NCBI RefSeq assembly: GCF_000503775.1
Contig: NZ_KI629785.1
Location: forward strand, 1,301,501 to 1,365,500
Length of the DNA: 64,000 nt
Source: Brevibacillus panacihumi W25
Lineage (GTDB): Bacteria; Bacillota; Bacilli; Brevibacillales; Brevibacillaceae
Direction: 5' to 3'
Positions 32,641 through 42,211 of this stretch are shown here, piece after piece. Position 1 is the first letter of the stretch, and every line of letters starts with the position of its first letter. The notes under the pieces are model-generated. The model did no database searches. It had not been told where the DNA came from and saw nothing but the letters and a program-made list of their open reading frames with translations. A program made the translations under genes and the position numbers.

Positions 32641-33627
32641 TTAAAACAGCAATGAGAGGAAGGATTCCTGGTCCAGATCGCCAAAAAACGGCTTTAGGTC
32701 CACCTCAACGAGCAATTCCGCCAACGCAGCGCGGTCATAAGGCTGGTCGCGCAGCAGCGCTTCCAGCTCCGCCACATCCCGGACGCCAAAAAAGTCGCCG
32801 TATATATGTACTTCCTTCATTCTGCCCTTTTCAATCTCGAGCCGCACCTCAATCGTTCCGACGGGAAAACGCTTGGATTGGCGAAAATTGCTCTTGGGCG
32901 ACTTCCCGTAATTCCACTCCCAGGTCTGGTAACGCTCCCGGGACAATTCGTGGATGTTCTTCCAGTCCTCTTCGGTCAGCTTGTATTCCTCTACTTCTTT
33001 CCCGCCAAAAATGGACCGCAGGATCGCCTGGCGGAACTCTTCGATGGTCATTTTCTGCTCCAAAAACTCGGAGATATTGGCTACCCGGCTGCGAATCGAT
33101 TTGATCCCTTTCGACTGGATCTTCTCCGCATTCACCTTCAAGGCAGACACGATGTGCTCCATCTCGGAATCAAACAACAGCGTGCCGTGGCTGTACATGC
33201 GCCCTTTGGTCGAATACTGGGCATTGCCGGAGATTTTGCGCTCGCCTACCTGAATGTCGTTGCGGCCTGTCAGCTCTGCTTCTACTCCCAACTGTTTCAG
33301 GGCCTGCACGACCGGCTTGGTAAACTTGCTGAAATTATGAAAGGATTGCCCGTCGTCATTGGTAATAAAGCTGAAATTCAGGTTGCCCAAATCGTGGTAC
33401 ACCGCACCGCCGCCCGACAGTCGGCGCACGACGTGAATGCCCTTTTCCTGCACGTACTCTGCATTGATCTCCTCGATCGTGTTCTGATTCTTGCCGATGA
33501 TGATGGACGGCTCATTGATGTAGAACAATAAATAGTCATCTGTAGCCGGCAGATGCTTGAGCGCGTACTCCTCAATCGCCAAATTGATCCTTGGGTCTGT
33601 GATGCCTTGATTGTCTATAAACAGCAT
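32641..33627 (-). CDS. lplJ: Lipoate-protein ligase
   Basis: 328-residue LplJ/LplA-type ligase that activates free lipoate with ATP and attaches it to lipoyl domains of GcvH and the 2-oxoacid dehydrogenases. RRLSGGGAVYHDLGNLNFSF (about 68-87), GRNDIQVGERKISGNAQYS with the catalytic Lys (about 122-140) and HGTLLFDSEM are diagnostic. The C-terminal accessory domain of bacterial LplA is present. The start has a TTGGAGGAACTCCT site. Likely a single gene; the MFS gene follows after 27 bases. Confidence 0.93.
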   Translation of the reverse strand: MLFIDNQGITDPRINLAIEEYALKHLPATDDYLLFYINEPSIIIGKNQNTIEEINAEYVQEKGIHVVRRLSGGGAVYHDLGNLNFSFITNDDGQSFHNFSKFTKPVVQALKQLGVEAELTGRNDIQVGERKISGNAQYSTKGRMYSHGTLLFDSEMEHIVSALKVNAEKIQSKGIKSIRSRVANISEFLEQKMTIEEFRQAILRSIFGGKEVEEYKLTEEDWKNIHELSRERYQTWEWNYGKSPKSNFRQSKRFPVGTIEVRLEIEKGRMKEVHIYGDFFGVRDVAELEALLRDQPYDRAALAELLVEVDLKPFFGDLDQESFLSLLF

Positions 33628-33861
33628 AGGAGTTCCTCCAATTGTTTACATATTCTCTCCTATCATACCATGTTCAACCAACGAGGAAAGAAGGAGTTGC
33701 TCGCCATGTAGTGAACACCCGAAATTCGGTAAAGAGGAATTTTTTTCAAATTGTTTTTTACTCATTATTCCTAATTGTTTTGTCGATATAACCGTTAGGT
33801 ATCAGAAGTTAAAGGGATTTTCGGCATTTTGGCTGATACACTACTTACCTGACATCGAGGT

Positions 33862-35460
33862 GTGTTCAAGAGTGAAAGCGACAACCATTTTTTCCCGGTT
33901 CCAATCCTTGCGACCAAAGCTCATGACGATCATCCTCTTGCTGTTGATCGTGCCCAGTACCTTGATTGGAAATCACAGGCAGACGGCACTCGCCCTATCA
34001 ACAAAAACATCGATGTCGGCGAAGCCGGTTATATATTTGTACTCGATCAAAAAGGGGTCATGCTCGCTTCTCCCAAGATCGAAGGGCAAAATACATGGGA
34101 TACAGCCGGACCGGATGGCAGTCTGTTCACGCAGGAAATGATAGCCAAGGCAGGGAATGGCGGAGGCTTTACCTATTATCTCTGGCCGATTGAGCCGGGA
34201 TCCGACATCCTGGCGCCTAAAGTTACCTACACCGAACAAGACCCTCATTGGGGCTGGGTCATCTGTGCGGGGACTTATACATCCGACTTTAACAAACCGG
34301 CCCAGGCCTTGCTGACCGAGGCTATCATCTGGACAACCATTCTTCTCGTATTCGGTGCGGCCTTCTCCTGGTATATGACCGGCCGGATCACCAAACCGGT
34401 AACAGCCATTGCCGCACGCGTCAGACTGGTGGCAGATGGAGATTTGTCAGGCGAGCCGATCAAGGTGGCAAGCAAGGATGAGATCGGACAGCTCACCGAT
34501 GACTTCAACACGATGACCCGCAATCTGCGCGAGTTGATTCAGCAGGTAGGCGCCAGCTCTGACCATGTCGCGGCTACTGCCGAGCAATTGACAGCAAGCG
34601 CCCAGCAGACCAGCCAAGCAACGGAACAAATCGCTGTCACCATGCAAGAGGTCGCGGTGGGCACGGAAGGCCAGGTGCGTGCCATCGACGAAGCCTCCCG
34701 CACGATCACAAGCATGTCCGCAAGCCTGCAAGAAATCGCAGCCAACACAGAACATGTGACAGTTACCGTGAATCAGGCTTCCAACGTCGTCCAATCCGGC
34801 AACGAGTCGGTCCATAAAGCCATCTCACAGATGGAGTCGATCAGCCGTACTGTAAATGGATTGGCTGATTCCATCAAATCGTTGGGCCATCGCTCGCAGG
34901 AGATTGGAAAAATCGTAGAGGTCATTACGGCCATCGCCGAACAAACCAACCTATTGTCTTTAAACGCAGCGATCGAGGCTGCACGCGCCGGGGAGCATGG
35001 CAGAGGTTTTGCGGTGGTTGCAGATGAAGTGAGAAAGCTTGCCGAGCAGTCCTCGCAATCGACGAAGCAAATCATCAGCCTGATCGCTGCCATCCAAGAA
35101 GAGACGAATTCCGCTATCGACTCGATGGAAACAACCACGGCTGAAGTAGCTGCCGGGATTGAAGTCGTGCATCAGGCAGGACAATCCTTCCGCGAGATTC
35201 ACGAGGGAATCGAACAAGTCGCCGTTCAGACCAGGGAAGTCTCGCACAATACCTCCCAGCTGAGCGCGGGTACCCAGCAAATCGTCCAATCGATCGATGT
35301 CATCGGCGAAAAAGCCGACACGACAGCTTCGGGCACCCAAAACATCTCAGCGGCCGCCGAAGAGCAATTGGCTTCGATGGAAGAGATCTCCTCCTCCGCT
35401 GAATCGCTCTCCCATATGGCGGAAGAGCTGCAAGCCCTGATCCAGAGATTTAAAGTGTAG
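33862..35460 (+). CDS. Methyl-accepting chemotaxis protein with a truncated, frameshifted sensor
   Basis: Membrane chemoreceptor. This frame carries the membrane-proximal half of a Cache sensor ([20 protein letters not shown]), one span ([20 protein letters not shown]), a HAMP domain ([18 protein letters not shown]) and a complete signalling domain with tip [20 protein letters not shown]. The normal MCP start lies in another frame: a GTG at 33872 gives [17 protein letters not shown] and a first span ([11 protein letters not shown]), which then continues out of frame. Most of the distal sensor is missing. So the gene seems to have suffered an internal deletion plus frameshift; the listed first 40 residues are not MCP-like. 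It may be a pseudogene. A GCTGATAC box near 33829 resembles a sigma-D -10. Confidence 0.75.
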   Translation: MFKSESDNHFFPVPILATKAHDDHPLAVDRAQYLDWKSQADGTRPINKNIDVGEAGYIFVLDQKGVMLASPKIEGQNTWDTAGPDGSLFTQEMIAKAGNGGGFTYYLWPIEPGSDILAPKVTYTEQDPHWGWVICAGTYTSDFNKPAQALLTEAIIWTTILLVFGAAFSWYMTGRITKPVTAIAARVRLVADGDLSGEPIKVASKDEIGQLTDDFNTMTRNLRELIQQVGASSDHVAATAEQLTASAQQTSQATEQIAVTMQEVAVGTEGQVRAIDEASRTITSMSASLQEIAANTEHVTVTVNQASNVVQSGNESVHKAISQMESISRTVNGLADSIKSLGHRSQEIGKIVEVITAIAEQTNLLSLNAAIEAARAGEHGRGFAVVADEVRKLAEQSSQSTKQIISLIAAIQEETNSAIDSMETTTAEVAAGIEVVHQAGQSFREIHEGIEQVAVQTREVSHNTSQLSAGTQQIVQSIDVIGEKADTTASGTQNISAAAEEQLASMEEISSSAESLSHMAEELQALIQRFKV

Positions 35461-35489
35461 ACCGAGCTGTCCAACCTTTGTCCAACGCA

Positions 35490-35541
35490 GCAAGGCTGTC
35501 ACGCTGATCGATACAGATCGGGCGTTGGCAGCCTTTTTTGA
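35490..35541. terminator. Intrinsic terminator after the MCP gene
   Basis: Plus-strand AAGGCTGTCACGC pairs with GCGTTGGCAGCCTT and runs into TTTTTT. It stands between convergent genes and may serve both. Confidence 0.8.
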
Positions 35542-35553
35542 GCAGCTTGCATG

Positions 35554-37137
35554 TTATCCTCTGAGAAAACGCATGGCTTCGCTGATCAGCGGATGAAGCA
35601 CCGAGACATGTCCTTCCCGTTCAAATTTGCGGAAAGAAGCCTGGAAATCCGCTGTTTGGCAGGGAACCATCCAGCGATAAAGCTCTTCGGCATCTGCAAC
35701 CATGTTGGGCTTTTCCTCCGCTCCGATCGCGATCAATAGTTTGGCGTCGATTTCGCCCTTTTGCAAGCGCTGCTCGAAGGCCGCCCATCTCTTGTGAAGG
35801 CTGTGTTCTTTCCACCAGATAGAAGGGCTTGCGGCAATATAGCTATGGAAGGCTTCGGGTCGGGTAAACAGCATATACAGCGCAAAGTATCCTCCTAACG
35901 AGTGTCCGAACAGACCTTGACGTCTCCGATCGATCGGGCACACCGCTTCCACAGCGGGCTTCAAATCCTCCTCGATGAAGGCGATAAAATCCTCTATGCC
36001 TCCCGTCTTCGGCCATGCGGAACCATCTGGCCGTTCCGGCAGCTCGGAAGTCTTCGCAGCCTCTGTATAATCATAGAAACGCTCGTCAGTTACGATCGGC
36101 ACCTCGGCGTCATAGCCAATGCCGACGATCACCTGCGGCTCGATCCCATGCGGCTTCCTTCCTTGCAAGCACATGGCCTCAGCCATGGATCCAAACACGG
36201 CATTGCCATCCAGCACGTACAACACAGGGTACCCGTTCTTGGGAGACGGCTCTTGCGGAATCGATAAAAAGATGCGGTATTCCCGACCGGAGCGTTTGGC
36301 ACGCAAGCTGAAGTGATGGGTATTGGGGATCTCGAAGCCGCTCGTCATGCGCCTGAACGGCACCAGCTCGTCTGCTTGATTCCGCGAATAGTCCGACTCC
36401 TTCTTTTCTTCGAACAGCCATCGGAGAGCGCACGGGAATTGCTGCGCCATAAAAAGCAAATCATGCGTACCGCCTGCGATTTTCTCAAACTGCAGCTGCT
36501 GCACAGGAAAGCCTTTTTCCAGCCAAATCGCATGGGCTTCCAGCGTATTTTCCACCATGTGTCTCTGGCGATTGGATTTATAGATTCCTTCGCAGTCCCC
36601 GACAGACATGTAAATCCGTTGATTCGGTGAAAGGACTGGCTGATCGCGAAGGAATTCCAGCACTCCCTCGTACCAGAACGATGTCGACAAGAGCCCCAGC
36701 CTGCCAAAAGTCTCGGGACGCCAATAGCCGGCGAACATGGCGATGAGCGCGCCAAGAGAGCCTCCGATGATTCCCGTATGCGCAGGTTCGGGCATCGTCC
36801 GGTACTTCCTGTCTATCGCTGGCTTGATCACGTCTGCCAGCTCATCGATGTACTGCCGTCCTCTCCCTTCAAACGGCGGCTTGCCTGCAGCCAATGACGC
36901 TGCTGGCCAGGGCGTGTACTCGCTATTGCGCTCATGGGAAGGGATCCCGACCAGAATCACCTCGGTCAATTGGCCCGTCGTGCACAGATGATCGAGGTAA
37001 TTGATGCAGCTCGTAAATGCTTCCCCCTCATCCTGGACATAGGCGACTGGATACCGCCTGTCAGAGGTTGGATAGGATGGAGGAAGATAGATTTGAAGCG
37101 CGCGATCAGATATGTTCAGGCTGTGATATCGATTCAT
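35554..37137 (-). CDS. Tandem siderophore esterase (two esterase_D alpha/beta-hydrolase domains fused)
   Basis: 527 residues from the ATG at 37137 after AAAGGGAG. Two copies of the Fes/BesA/IroE-type esterase domain: the first about 1-260 with nucleophile elbow GGSLGA, the second about 275-527 with GHSLGG, DERFYDYT and a final REGHVSVLHP carrying the His. Such esterases hydrolyse ferric trilactone siderophores to free iron. Usual members have one domain. The first gene downstream of the FecCD permeases, it belongs to the Fur-controlled uptake system. The first domain's motif differs (S in GGSLG, H in GGTHD), so it may have another specificity. Confidence 0.85.
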   Translation of the reverse strand: MNRYHSLNISDRALQIYLPPSYPTSDRRYPVAYVQDEGEAFTSCINYLDHLCTTGQLTEVILVGIPSHERNSEYTPWPAASLAAGKPPFEGRGRQYIDELADVIKPAIDRKYRTMPEPAHTGIIGGSLGALIAMFAGYWRPETFGRLGLLSTSFWYEGVLEFLRDQPVLSPNQRIYMSVGDCEGIYKSNRQRHMVENTLEAHAIWLEKGFPVQQLQFEKIAGGTHDLLFMAQQFPCALRWLFEEKKESDYSRNQADELVPFRRMTSGFEIPNTHHFSLRAKRSGREYRIFLSIPQEPSPKNGYPVLYVLDGNAVFGSMAEAMCLQGRKPHGIEPQVIVGIGYDAEVPIVTDERFYDYTEAAKTSELPERPDGSAWPKTGGIEDFIAFIEEDLKPAVEAVCPIDRRRQGLFGHSLGGYFALYMLFTRPEAFHSYIAASPSIWWKEHSLHKRWAAFEQRLQKGEIDAKLLIAIGAEEKPNMVADAEELYRWMVPCQTADFQASFRKFEREGHVSVLHPLISEAMRFLRG

Positions 37138-37170
37138 GTTTCTCCCTTTCTGCATCCCGGACCGGAGTGG

Positions 37171-38193
37171 CTACCGTTTCATTTTCATCAGCAAATAGAT
37201 AAAGTAGGGGACCCCGATGATCGAGATGACGATCCCTGCTGCAAGCTCGGCAGGAGCAAAAATCGTCTTGCCGATAAAATCCGCCCATACGACCAAGGCA
37301 GCCCCGATCAGCCCGCTAACCGGCAGGATGGCGCCGTGGTTCACTCCAGTCAGCCTTCTTGCTATTTGCGGAGCGATCAGGCCTACGAAGCTGACACTTC
37401 CCGATACCGCGACACTGGCGGCTACCAGGCCGATGCTGCAGCCGAGCAAAACCTTCTTTTCCCTCTCGACATGCACCCCCAGGCTGAGGGCGCTGTCTTC
37501 CCCCAACTGAAAGAGATCCAGGACTCGTCCCTTCCACCAGAGAATCGGGGGCATCAGGATCAGCCAAGGCAGCAGGGTCACCACGAATTTCCAGTTGGCG
37601 TTGTATATGCTCCCTGCCAGCCACACCACAGCCATTTCAAAATCATTCGGATTCATTTTCAAGGAGACATACAGCGTCACCGCCCCAAAACCGGAAGCAG
37701 CAGCGATCCCCACCAGGATCATTCTCTGCGGATCCAGCCTGCCGTGCTGCTGGGAAAACAAATAAATCAAGACGACCGCCAGAAAGCCGCCAACCAGCCC
37801 AAACATCGGCATCATCATGACAGCGAGCCAGCCTTGGATCTGCACACTTCCTTGAAAAAAGAACATGAACAAAACGACTGCCATGCCAGCCCCCGCATTG
37901 ATGCCCAGGATGCCGGGATCTGCCAGGCCGTTGCGCGTCACTCCCTGAAAGACCGTCCCCGCCATCCCAAGCGCCGCTCCCACCAGGACACTCAACACGA
38001 TTCGCGGCAACCGAAAATCAAAGATGACCAGATCATGCTCCCGGACAGGATCGATCCGCAGCAAGGTCTGCACAATCTCTCGAAGGGACAAATCGAACAT
38101 TCCGCTCGTCAGGCTCAGATAGGCTCCTCCCGCAATCACCACAATCAGAACCGCGCAGATCGACCAGACTCTGGGTGGAGAAACATCAGGCAT
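37171..38193 (-). CDS. Iron-siderophore ABC transporter permease, FecCD family (subunit 2)
   Basis: 340 residues from the ATG at 38193 after GAGGAGGGGGC. FecCD permease with about nine spans: DFRLPRIVLSVLVGAALGMAGTVFQGVTRNGLADPGILGINAGAG near the N terminus and SVSFVGLIAPQIARRLTGVNH, the coupling loop, near the C terminus. It overlaps the first permease gene by 8 bases. No ATPase gene is in this cluster, so a shared siderophore ATPase elsewhere must be used, as in several Bacillus uptake systems. Confidence 0.9.
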   Translation of the reverse strand: MPDVSPPRVWSICAVLIVVIAGGAYLSLTSGMFDLSLREIVQTLLRIDPVREHDLVIFDFRLPRIVLSVLVGAALGMAGTVFQGVTRNGLADPGILGINAGAGMAVVLFMFFFQGSVQIQGWLAVMMMPMFGLVGGFLAVVLIYLFSQQHGRLDPQRMILVGIAAASGFGAVTLYVSLKMNPNDFEMAVVWLAGSIYNANWKFVVTLLPWLILMPPILWWKGRVLDLFQLGEDSALSLGVHVEREKKVLLGCSIGLVAASVAVSGSVSFVGLIAPQIARRLTGVNHGAILPVSGLIGAALVVWADFIGKTIFAPAELAAGIVISIIGVPYFIYLLMKMKR

Positions 38194-39193
38194 GCTTGCC
38201 CCCTCCTCTCGTCTTGATGAGATAGAGGAAAAACGGGACGCCAAACAAAGCTGTGATCACACCGATCGGGGTCTCGAAGGGGTAATTGACAAATCGAGCC
38301 AGAATATCGCAAAACGCCAGAAACAAGCCCCCGAGAACCCCCGAAACGGGGATGAGGCGCTGATAATCCTCTCCGCAGAGGAATCGGGCGATATGGGGGA
38401 TGATCAGACCGATAAAGGCGATCTTCCCTGCCAACGCGACCGACACACCAGTCAGGATCACGACGACCAGAAGGATCAACACTTTGATCAGATCTGTCCG
38501 CTGTCCAAGGCCCGCCGCTACATCATCGCCCAGCGACATCACCGTGACGGATTTCGCAAGCAATAGAGCAAGCGTCAAGCCCACGATGGCAAAAGGCAGC
38601 GCCAGCTTGAGCATCGCCGGGTCCATGGCATGCAGCTTGGCGTTGTACCAGAAGCTGACGCCCTGCGAGATTTGAAAATAGCTAGCTGCCGCCGCAGAGA
38701 TACCGCTCAAGAACGTGCCGACAATCGTTCCGAGAATCGCCAATCGCACTGGCGTCAAACCGCCGGGGATCAACCTGCCAAGACCAAAGACAAGCGCTGC
38801 CCCCAAGGCAGATCCGAGCATCGATAGGGCGATCAAGCTTGCCGAATTCGTGCCGGGCAAAAGGATCATCGCAAACGTGACGAGAAACGCCGAGCCGTCT
38901 ACGACGCCCATAATGGACGGTGAAGCCAGGTAATTGCGCGTCATCCCCTGCATCAAAGCTCCGGAAATCGCCAGAAATGCCCCGATGAGCAAAGCGCCGA
39001 TCGCTCGGGGAAGCCGGGATGCCATGACAATCTGATGGTCCACATTTTCCGCGTCAAAATGGAAGAGCGCATTCCAGATCTCTTCCGTCGGGATGCTTTT
39101 GGAACCGTACAGGACAGACAAATACAGGAGAAAAAGTGCGGCTACCGGCGCCATCAGCAGGATAGCAGCCGGTACAATACGTTGGGATCGCAT
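38186..39193 (-). CDS. Iron-siderophore ABC transporter permease, FecCD family (subunit 1)
   Basis: 335 residues. ASRLPRAIGALLIGAFLAISGALMQGMTRNYLASPSIMGVVDGSA and IAFIGLIIPHIARFLCGEDYQRL are the FecCD core blocks. It pairs with the overlapping second permease to form a heterodimeric channel and takes ferric siderophore from the lipoprotein encoded 50 bases upstream. Confidence 0.9.
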   Translation of the reverse strand: MRSQRIVPAAILLMAPVAALFLLYLSVLYGSKSIPTEEIWNALFHFDAENVDHQIVMASRLPRAIGALLIGAFLAISGALMQGMTRNYLASPSIMGVVDGSAFLVTFAMILLPGTNSASLIALSMLGSALGAALVFGLGRLIPGGLTPVRLAILGTIVGTFLSGISAAAASYFQISQGVSFWYNAKLHAMDPAMLKLALPFAIVGLTLALLLAKSVTVMSLGDDVAAGLGQRTDLIKVLILLVVVILTGVSVALAGKIAFIGLIIPHIARFLCGEDYQRLIPVSGVLGGLFLAFCDILARFVNYPFETPIGVITALFGVPFFLYLIKTRGGGKHA

Positions 39194-39242
39194 ACTAGCA
39201 ACACGCCTTATCGAAATTGATTCATTCGCAGAAAGGATTCAA

Positions 39243-40256
39243 CTACTTGGACAATTGCTCCACGGCTGCCTTCAAGAAGGCAATCTTACTGTACGCCGTT
39301 CCGCCTTGTGCCAGCGGATCTACGATATTGATGTAGACATTGCCGTTTTTCACCGCATTGCTGCTCTTGATAATGGGATTGTTCTTCCATTCTTCCAAAG
39401 CATTGGGTGCGTCATGGTTTTCTTCCGCCGCAAATTGGAGAAACACATAATCCGGGTTCATTTCAGCGAATTTCTCGATCGGGAGTGCTTCCTGGGCCTT
39501 GGCTGCCTGGATCTCGGCCGGGGTGTGCAAGCCAAGCTCGTGATACAAGATCGGGTTGAAATAGACGCCCGCGGGATACACATACATCAGCCCCTCGCGA
39601 ACGCGGATCACGACTACTTTTTTATCCTTCAGCTTGTCGGCCAGCTTGACCTTTGCATCTTCCAAATCCGCTTTGTACTGTCCGATTACTTCTTCTGCCT
39701 GCTTTTCCTTGCCGGCGAGCTCCCCTAGCAGCAAGAGATTGGATTCCCAATTGGTCGATACATGAGAGTACAGAATCGTCGGAGCGATCGATTCCAGCTT
39801 TTCGGAGACTTCAGGCTTGAACTTCGTGCTTCCCAAAATCACATCCGGCTTCAGCCCCAGGATCGCTTCGAAGTTCGGCTCTGTCTTTTCGCCAATCGAG
39901 ACGGCATTTTTCGTGATCGACTCGAACATTGGCGGGAAAACGCCCGCGAACGAGATCGCTCCGACCGGATTCACGCCGAGCACGATGGCATCCTCCATCG
40001 CCTCTACGGCACCTGCCATGACGATGCGTTCTGTCGTGGCAGGCAATGTATACTCTTTGTCCAGATAGGTGATGGTCTTCGTCGCTGCAGCCTCCCCTGA
40101 CTTTTGCCCGTCGGTACTCGCCTGTACCGGCTGTCCGGCGACACCGTTGCCATTGGCTGTCTGGTTGCTTGCCTGTTCGTTGCTTCCGTTCCCGCAAGCT
40201 GTCACTAATAGAGAAATTGCGAGAATTACGCTGACACCCGCTCTGGTCCTCTTCAT
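39243..40256 (-). CDS. Ferric-siderophore-binding lipoprotein
   Basis: 337-residue type III periplasmic-binding (FeuA/FhuD-like) protein. Signal MKRTRAGVSVILAISLLVTAC ends at a lipobox Cys about residue 21, then a low-complexity Asn/Gln linker. Domain blocks include ERIVMAGAVEAMEDAIVLGVNPVGA and PNFEAILGLKPDVILGSTKF. A Fur box precedes it. It begins the uptake operon; the substrate is probably a catecholate or similar siderophore, given the linked trilactone esterase. Confidence 0.9.
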   Translation of the reverse strand: MKRTRAGVSVILAISLLVTACGNGSNEQASNQTANGNGVAGQPVQASTDGQKSGEAAATKTITYLDKEYTLPATTERIVMAGAVEAMEDAIVLGVNPVGAISFAGVFPPMFESITKNAVSIGEKTEPNFEAILGLKPDVILGSTKFKPEVSEKLESIAPTILYSHVSTNWESNLLLLGELAGKEKQAEEVIGQYKADLEDAKVKLADKLKDKKVVVIRVREGLMYVYPAGVYFNPILYHELGLHTPAEIQAAKAQEALPIEKFAEMNPDYVFLQFAAEENHDAPNALEEWKNNPIIKSSNAVKNGNVYINIVDPLAQGGTAYSKIAFLKAAVEQLSK

Positions 40257-40290
40257 CCTTCTTCCGTGCCCCTTTCATAATCGCTGTAAA

Positions 40291-40308
40291 TGATAATGAG
40301 TCTCATTA
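40291..40308. promoter_or_regulatory. Fur box upstream of the siderophore-uptake operon
   Basis: TGATAATGAGTCTCATTA, close to the 7-1-7 Fur consensus (TGATAATNATTATCA), 35 bases before the binding-protein start. Iron-replete Fur should repress the operon. Confidence 0.75.
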
Positions 40309-40359
40309 GCAATTATAGTAGTGGGACCCGCTTTCCTCCATGTACAATATCCAGAATAA

Positions 40360-42039
40360 TCATGGACATTTTCCGGTAAAAATCCGCATCGCTTCATCGA
40401 CGATCCGATCCAGCGCGATAGGCGAATACTCCCTCCAAGGCTCGGAAGCGATCTGACACACCTTATTTTCGCGAACCATGCGAAGCGACATCCAGGACGG
40501 TGATTGCTGCAGTTTTTTCCACTCTGCCAGCGTCTCCGAATCCCGGCAAATCAACAGCAGGACGACATCCGCTTCGATACCGTCGAGCTCCTCCAGACTG
40601 ATCGGGATATTGCGATCCACTCCCATGTCTTCGCAGGCAGACCTGACTCCCAATCCGTCATAGAGTACATCCTGCATACCTTGGTTGCGGTATAGATAAA
40701 AATGATGACGTACTCGTTTCAGCGTCAACACACGTGGACGAACTCCGCTTTCCAAGAGCCTTTTCTTTTCCCTCTCTATTTTCGATTCAAAGGAGGCTAT
40801 CCAGCTTCGGGCTTCAGATGGTTCACCCAGAGCTTCCCCCAAAGCTAGCAATCCTTGCTTCCAGCCTGCCTTCTCATCAGGAAGCTCCACGATTGGGGCG
40901 ATCCCCGCCAATCTCTCCCTCTCCCACGGCTCCAAATCCCGGTGAGTGATAATCAGCTCAGGCTTTGACTGTGCGACGAGGTCCAAGTTGTGGCTATTCT
41001 GGTATTTCTGCCTGGCAATGTGGAGGTGGTAGGGGATATCGCTGCCGTATTTTGTGAAGTACAGGTTGGACCACATCGGATGCAGAGGGGCTGCATGAGG
41101 AATGACCTTCAGCGTCAGCAGATAACCGAGTATTGATGTTCGTCCGTATACAGCCACCCTTCGGCTTCGTTGCTTCATGTACTGGGATGGGGACAAGCCA
41201 TAGGTTTGCTTGAATTTGCGGCTGAAGTAAAAAGGGTCCGTGTAGCCTACCTCGTGGGCAATGTCTTTTAGCAGCCTCTCCGATTGGTTCATGAGATGCT
41301 TGGCTTTTTCCATTCTCACCTTTGTCAGATGATCAAGGGCGCTGACACCATAGGTTTTTTTGAATAGATCCACATAGTATTTGGGACTCAGCTCCGCAAT
41401 GGCCGCCAGCTGAGTGATCGTAATTTCCTCGACATATCGCTCCTCCATGTACGCCTTGGAACGTTCAAGCGCTTGTCGCGTATCGACTGCCCGCTCGGAG
41501 TGTACCGCTGCCGCCGCATAGAGCAATTCGGCGCAATCGATTTGAGCCCGCCAAACCTTCATTCTGTCCTTGCTGTTGAAATGGGCGTGGATGGCGCGAC
41601 ACAGCTTTTCCAAGCGTCCCGCTGGCGTGACCGGGATTCCCTTGCGCAGGGCGATTGCTGAATCCAGTCGTTCTGCACTTGCGGCTGCAAAGAGGCCAGC
41701 TCTTTCCTCTAAAATATCCAACCGCAGCACCATTGCAGACAGCTCTCCGCTTCCGTCGCCGCTCCAACCGAATGTGCTCTCAGGAGGAATCAGATAGACA
41801 TGATCCTTTTTCATTGCCACCTGCCTATCTCCCAACTCCAGCACCCCGCTGCCTCCGAGATGAACAATGAGCGCGTACGTTTCGGTGAGCTGTTGCTCCA
41901 GCTTCAATTTGCTTGCTCCCTCCGCAATGAATACGTCCCGCAGCCGTATGTAGCAGCGTCCAGGATCAAATGAATCCTCTTGCTCTTGCCCTGGCGCAGG
42001 GCTTTCGCTCCAATCTTGTTCGAGTCGATCTATTTTCAT
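40360..42039 (-). CDS. AraC-type regulator fused to a siderophore-binding domain (Btr-like)
   Basis: 559 residues. An N-terminal cupin-like region (about 25-140), an AraC double helix-turn-helix at about 195-290 (TITQLAAIAELSPKYYVDLFKK, then DIAHEVGYTDPFYFSRKFKQ), and a C-terminal periplasmic-binding-type domain (about 300-555) matching the uptake receptors. This is the layout of Bacillus subtilis Btr, which senses ferric siderophore in the cytoplasm and activates uptake genes. A Fur box overlaps its promoter region. It likely activates the operon that follows. Confidence 0.9.
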   Translation of the reverse strand: MKIDRLEQDWSESPAPGQEQEDSFDPGRCYIRLRDVFIAEGASKLKLEQQLTETYALIVHLGGSGVLELGDRQVAMKKDHVYLIPPESTFGWSGDGSGELSAMVLRLDILEERAGLFAAASAERLDSAIALRKGIPVTPAGRLEKLCRAIHAHFNSKDRMKVWRAQIDCAELLYAAAAVHSERAVDTRQALERSKAYMEERYVEEITITQLAAIAELSPKYYVDLFKKTYGVSALDHLTKVRMEKAKHLMNQSERLLKDIAHEVGYTDPFYFSRKFKQTYGLSPSQYMKQRSRRVAVYGRTSILGYLLTLKVIPHAAPLHPMWSNLYFTKYGSDIPYHLHIARQKYQNSHNLDLVAQSKPELIITHRDLEPWERERLAGIAPIVELPDEKAGWKQGLLALGEALGEPSEARSWIASFESKIEREKKRLLESGVRPRVLTLKRVRHHFYLYRNQGMQDVLYDGLGVRSACEDMGVDRNIPISLEELDGIEADVVLLLICRDSETLAEWKKLQQSPSWMSLRMVRENKVCQIASEPWREYSPIALDRIVDEAMRIFTGKCP

Positions 42040-42053
42040 TCTCCACCCTCATC

Positions 42054-42070
42054 TGATAACGATTATCATT
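42054..42070. promoter_or_regulatory. Fur box upstream of the Btr-like regulator
   Basis: TGATAACGATTATCATT, an almost perfect Fur inverted repeat, 15 bases before the regulator start. Confidence 0.8.
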
Positions 42071-42124
42071 CTCCTTTGAGTATAGCAGGGAAAGCAAGCG
42101 GAATACATTGTTTTTCCCTAAAGG

Positions 42125-42167
42125 ATAAAAAAAGCATGCAGGAATGTTCCTGCATGCTTCGTTTTTC
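42125..42167 (-). terminator. Strong bidirectional hairpin between the Btr-like and ArsR genes
   Basis: A 13-bp perfect stem AAGCATGCAGGAA / TTCCTGCATGCTT around a 2-base centre. On the minus strand it runs into seven T residues, on the plus strand into CGTTTTT. It lies in a divergent intergenic region, where no terminator is expected, so it may end a minus-strand transcript reading antisense through the ArsR gene. Confidence 0.7.
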
Positions 42168-42211
42168 ATCGAAATATGGATGTGAGATAATGAAGATGGA
42201 GGTGCATGCAT

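Noticed and set aside
33825-33860. Sigma-D promoter of the MCP gene
   Set aside because: GCTGATAC resembles the -10, but the TAAA upstream is 18 bases away instead of about 15, so it is only mentioned in the gene entry.
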